6,571 bases of DNA from Candidatus Methanoplasma sp. (GTDB lineage Archaea; Thermoplasmatota; Thermoplasmata; Methanomassiliicoccales; Methanomethylophilaceae): contig JAIRQG010000076.1 in assembly GCA_031256615.1 (NCBI GenBank), forward strand, positions 1 to 6,571, given 5' to 3'. The notes beneath the pieces were generated by a model. The model ran no database searches. It was not told the DNA's origin and worked only from the letters and a program-made list of their open reading frames with translations. Both the position numbers and the translations under genes were made by a program. Each line of letters begins with the position of its first letter. The first letter of the stretch is position 1. Shown here in pieces: positions 6,047 through 6,571 of this stretch.

Positions 6047-6571
6047 ATGATGCGTGAAAAGCAAGAGACGGTCAAGGCGGACGGTCCCGATACCTCTGAG
6101 GGGTATCTCAGATATTCGCGCAAAAAATGGCTTTTTCTTGGAGCCATCGGGATCACCCTATTTCTCTTATCTCTTTTTACGATCAAACTCGGATCGACAG
6201 GCCTCTCGTATTGGGAGATCATACGATACATATTCCGCCCCGATGACTCCTGGAACAGCACGGTGGTGTGGGATCTCCGCCTGAAGATGATCGTCGCGGC
6301 CATACTGGCCGGATCTTCTCTGGGTATAGCCGGGTGTGTTATGCAAAGCATACTGCGGAATCCTCTTGCCTCCCCGTTCACGCTGGGATTGTCGAATGCG
6401 GCTGCATTCGGCGCATCCATCGGGATACTTTTCCTTGAAGGCGGCATGATCATCGGGTCTGTGTCCGCATACGCAACGGTTTCCAACCCGCTCATAGTCA
6501 CTACCCTCGCCTTTGCATTCGCAATGCTGGCGACAGGGGTGATGATACTGCTTGTTAAGGTCACCGAGTGC
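6047..6571 (+). CDS. FecCD/BtuC-family ABC transporter permease, N-terminal part (cut by window edge)
   Basis: The first 175 residues of a membrane permease are visible; family members have about 330-350, so roughly half is missing. After a polar N-terminus, TM1 spans about 28-46. It is followed by the hallmark region VVWDLRLKMIVAAILAG (73-89), then GIAGCVMQSILRNPLASPF (93-111) and TLGLSNAAAFGAS (112-124), which match the conserved second and third helices of BtuC, FhuB and FecCD proteins. More hydrophobic helices follow at about 148-171. It would form the channel used by the upstream binding protein; an ATPase gene is expected beyond the right edge. The start could be either of two tandem ATG codons (6047 or 6050). 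The unusually long polar N-terminus of about 27 residues should lie in the cytoplasm. The family is clear; the substrate is not. Confidence 0.92.
   Translation, partial: MMREKQETVKADGPDTSEGYLRYSRKKWLFLGAIGITLFLLSLFTIKLGSTGLSYWEIIRYIFRPDDSWNSTVVWDLRLKMIVAAILAGSSLGIAGCVMQSILRNPLASPFTLGLSNAAAFGASIGILFLEGGMIIGSVSAYATVSNPLIVTTLAFAFAMLATGVMILLVKVTEC

Noticed and set aside
1..6571. CRISPR arrays, tRNA or rRNA genes, insertion sequences, attachment sites
   Set aside because: No regularly spaced direct repeats, cloverleaf-like segments, transposase motifs or terminal inverted repeats were seen; nearly all the DNA is accounted for by the two metabolic operons.

Overview
The window is a piece of a methanogenic archaeon's chromosome. 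Its core is a five-gene minus-strand operon for nickel-tetrapyrrole coenzyme F430, the cofactor of methyl-coenzyme M reductase. A plus-strand ABC importer operon diverges from it. The identification rests on diagnostic motifs read from the translations; no database search was possible. Roughly balanced base composition, very tight gene packing, AT-rich promoters that look leaderless, and a FecCD/BtuF-type importer with an N-terminal membrane anchor suggest a euryarchaeote. Methanomassiliicoccales (Methanomethylophilaceae-like) is my best guess, but this is inference.

Minus strand, read from about 4619 down to 1: cfbC (NifH-like reductase), then a 65-base gap exactly filled by a possible 21-codon mini-ORF, then cfbA (a double-length, tandem-domain sirohydrochlorin nickelochelatase), cfbE (Mur-ligase-like F430 synthetase), cfbD (NifD-like subunit) and cfbB (amidotransferase, cut by the left window edge after 246 codons). 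cfbA/cfbE, cfbE/cfbD and cfbD/cfbB overlap by four bases (ATGA, GTGA, ATGA), so translation is probably coupled. Together the genes cover the route from sirohydrochlorin to F430: CfbA inserts nickel, CfbB amidates the a and c acetate side chains, CfbC and CfbD carry out the ATP-driven reductive cyclisation, and CfbE closes the last ring.

The 180-base divergent region (4620-4799) is AT-rich next to cfbC. It holds a candidate TATA box for each direction, each about 25 bases before the start codon, and several copies of a TGTTAyT/ArTAACA-like half-site, including a perfect 7-base inverted repeat that flanks the plus-strand TATA box.

Plus strand: a membrane-anchored substrate-binding protein of the iron-siderophore/cobalamin/metal-chelate type (4800-6023), then the first 175 codons of a FecCD/BtuC-type permease that runs off the right edge. 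The divergent layout suggests that the importer supplies nickel, a nickel chelate, or a corrinoid or tetrapyrrole, but the substrate cannot be read from the sequence.

The most notable points are the fused double-domain CfbA with all four metal-site histidines kept, the mini-ORF that ends in an amber codon in frame with cfbA, and the shared half-site pattern between the two divergent promoters.
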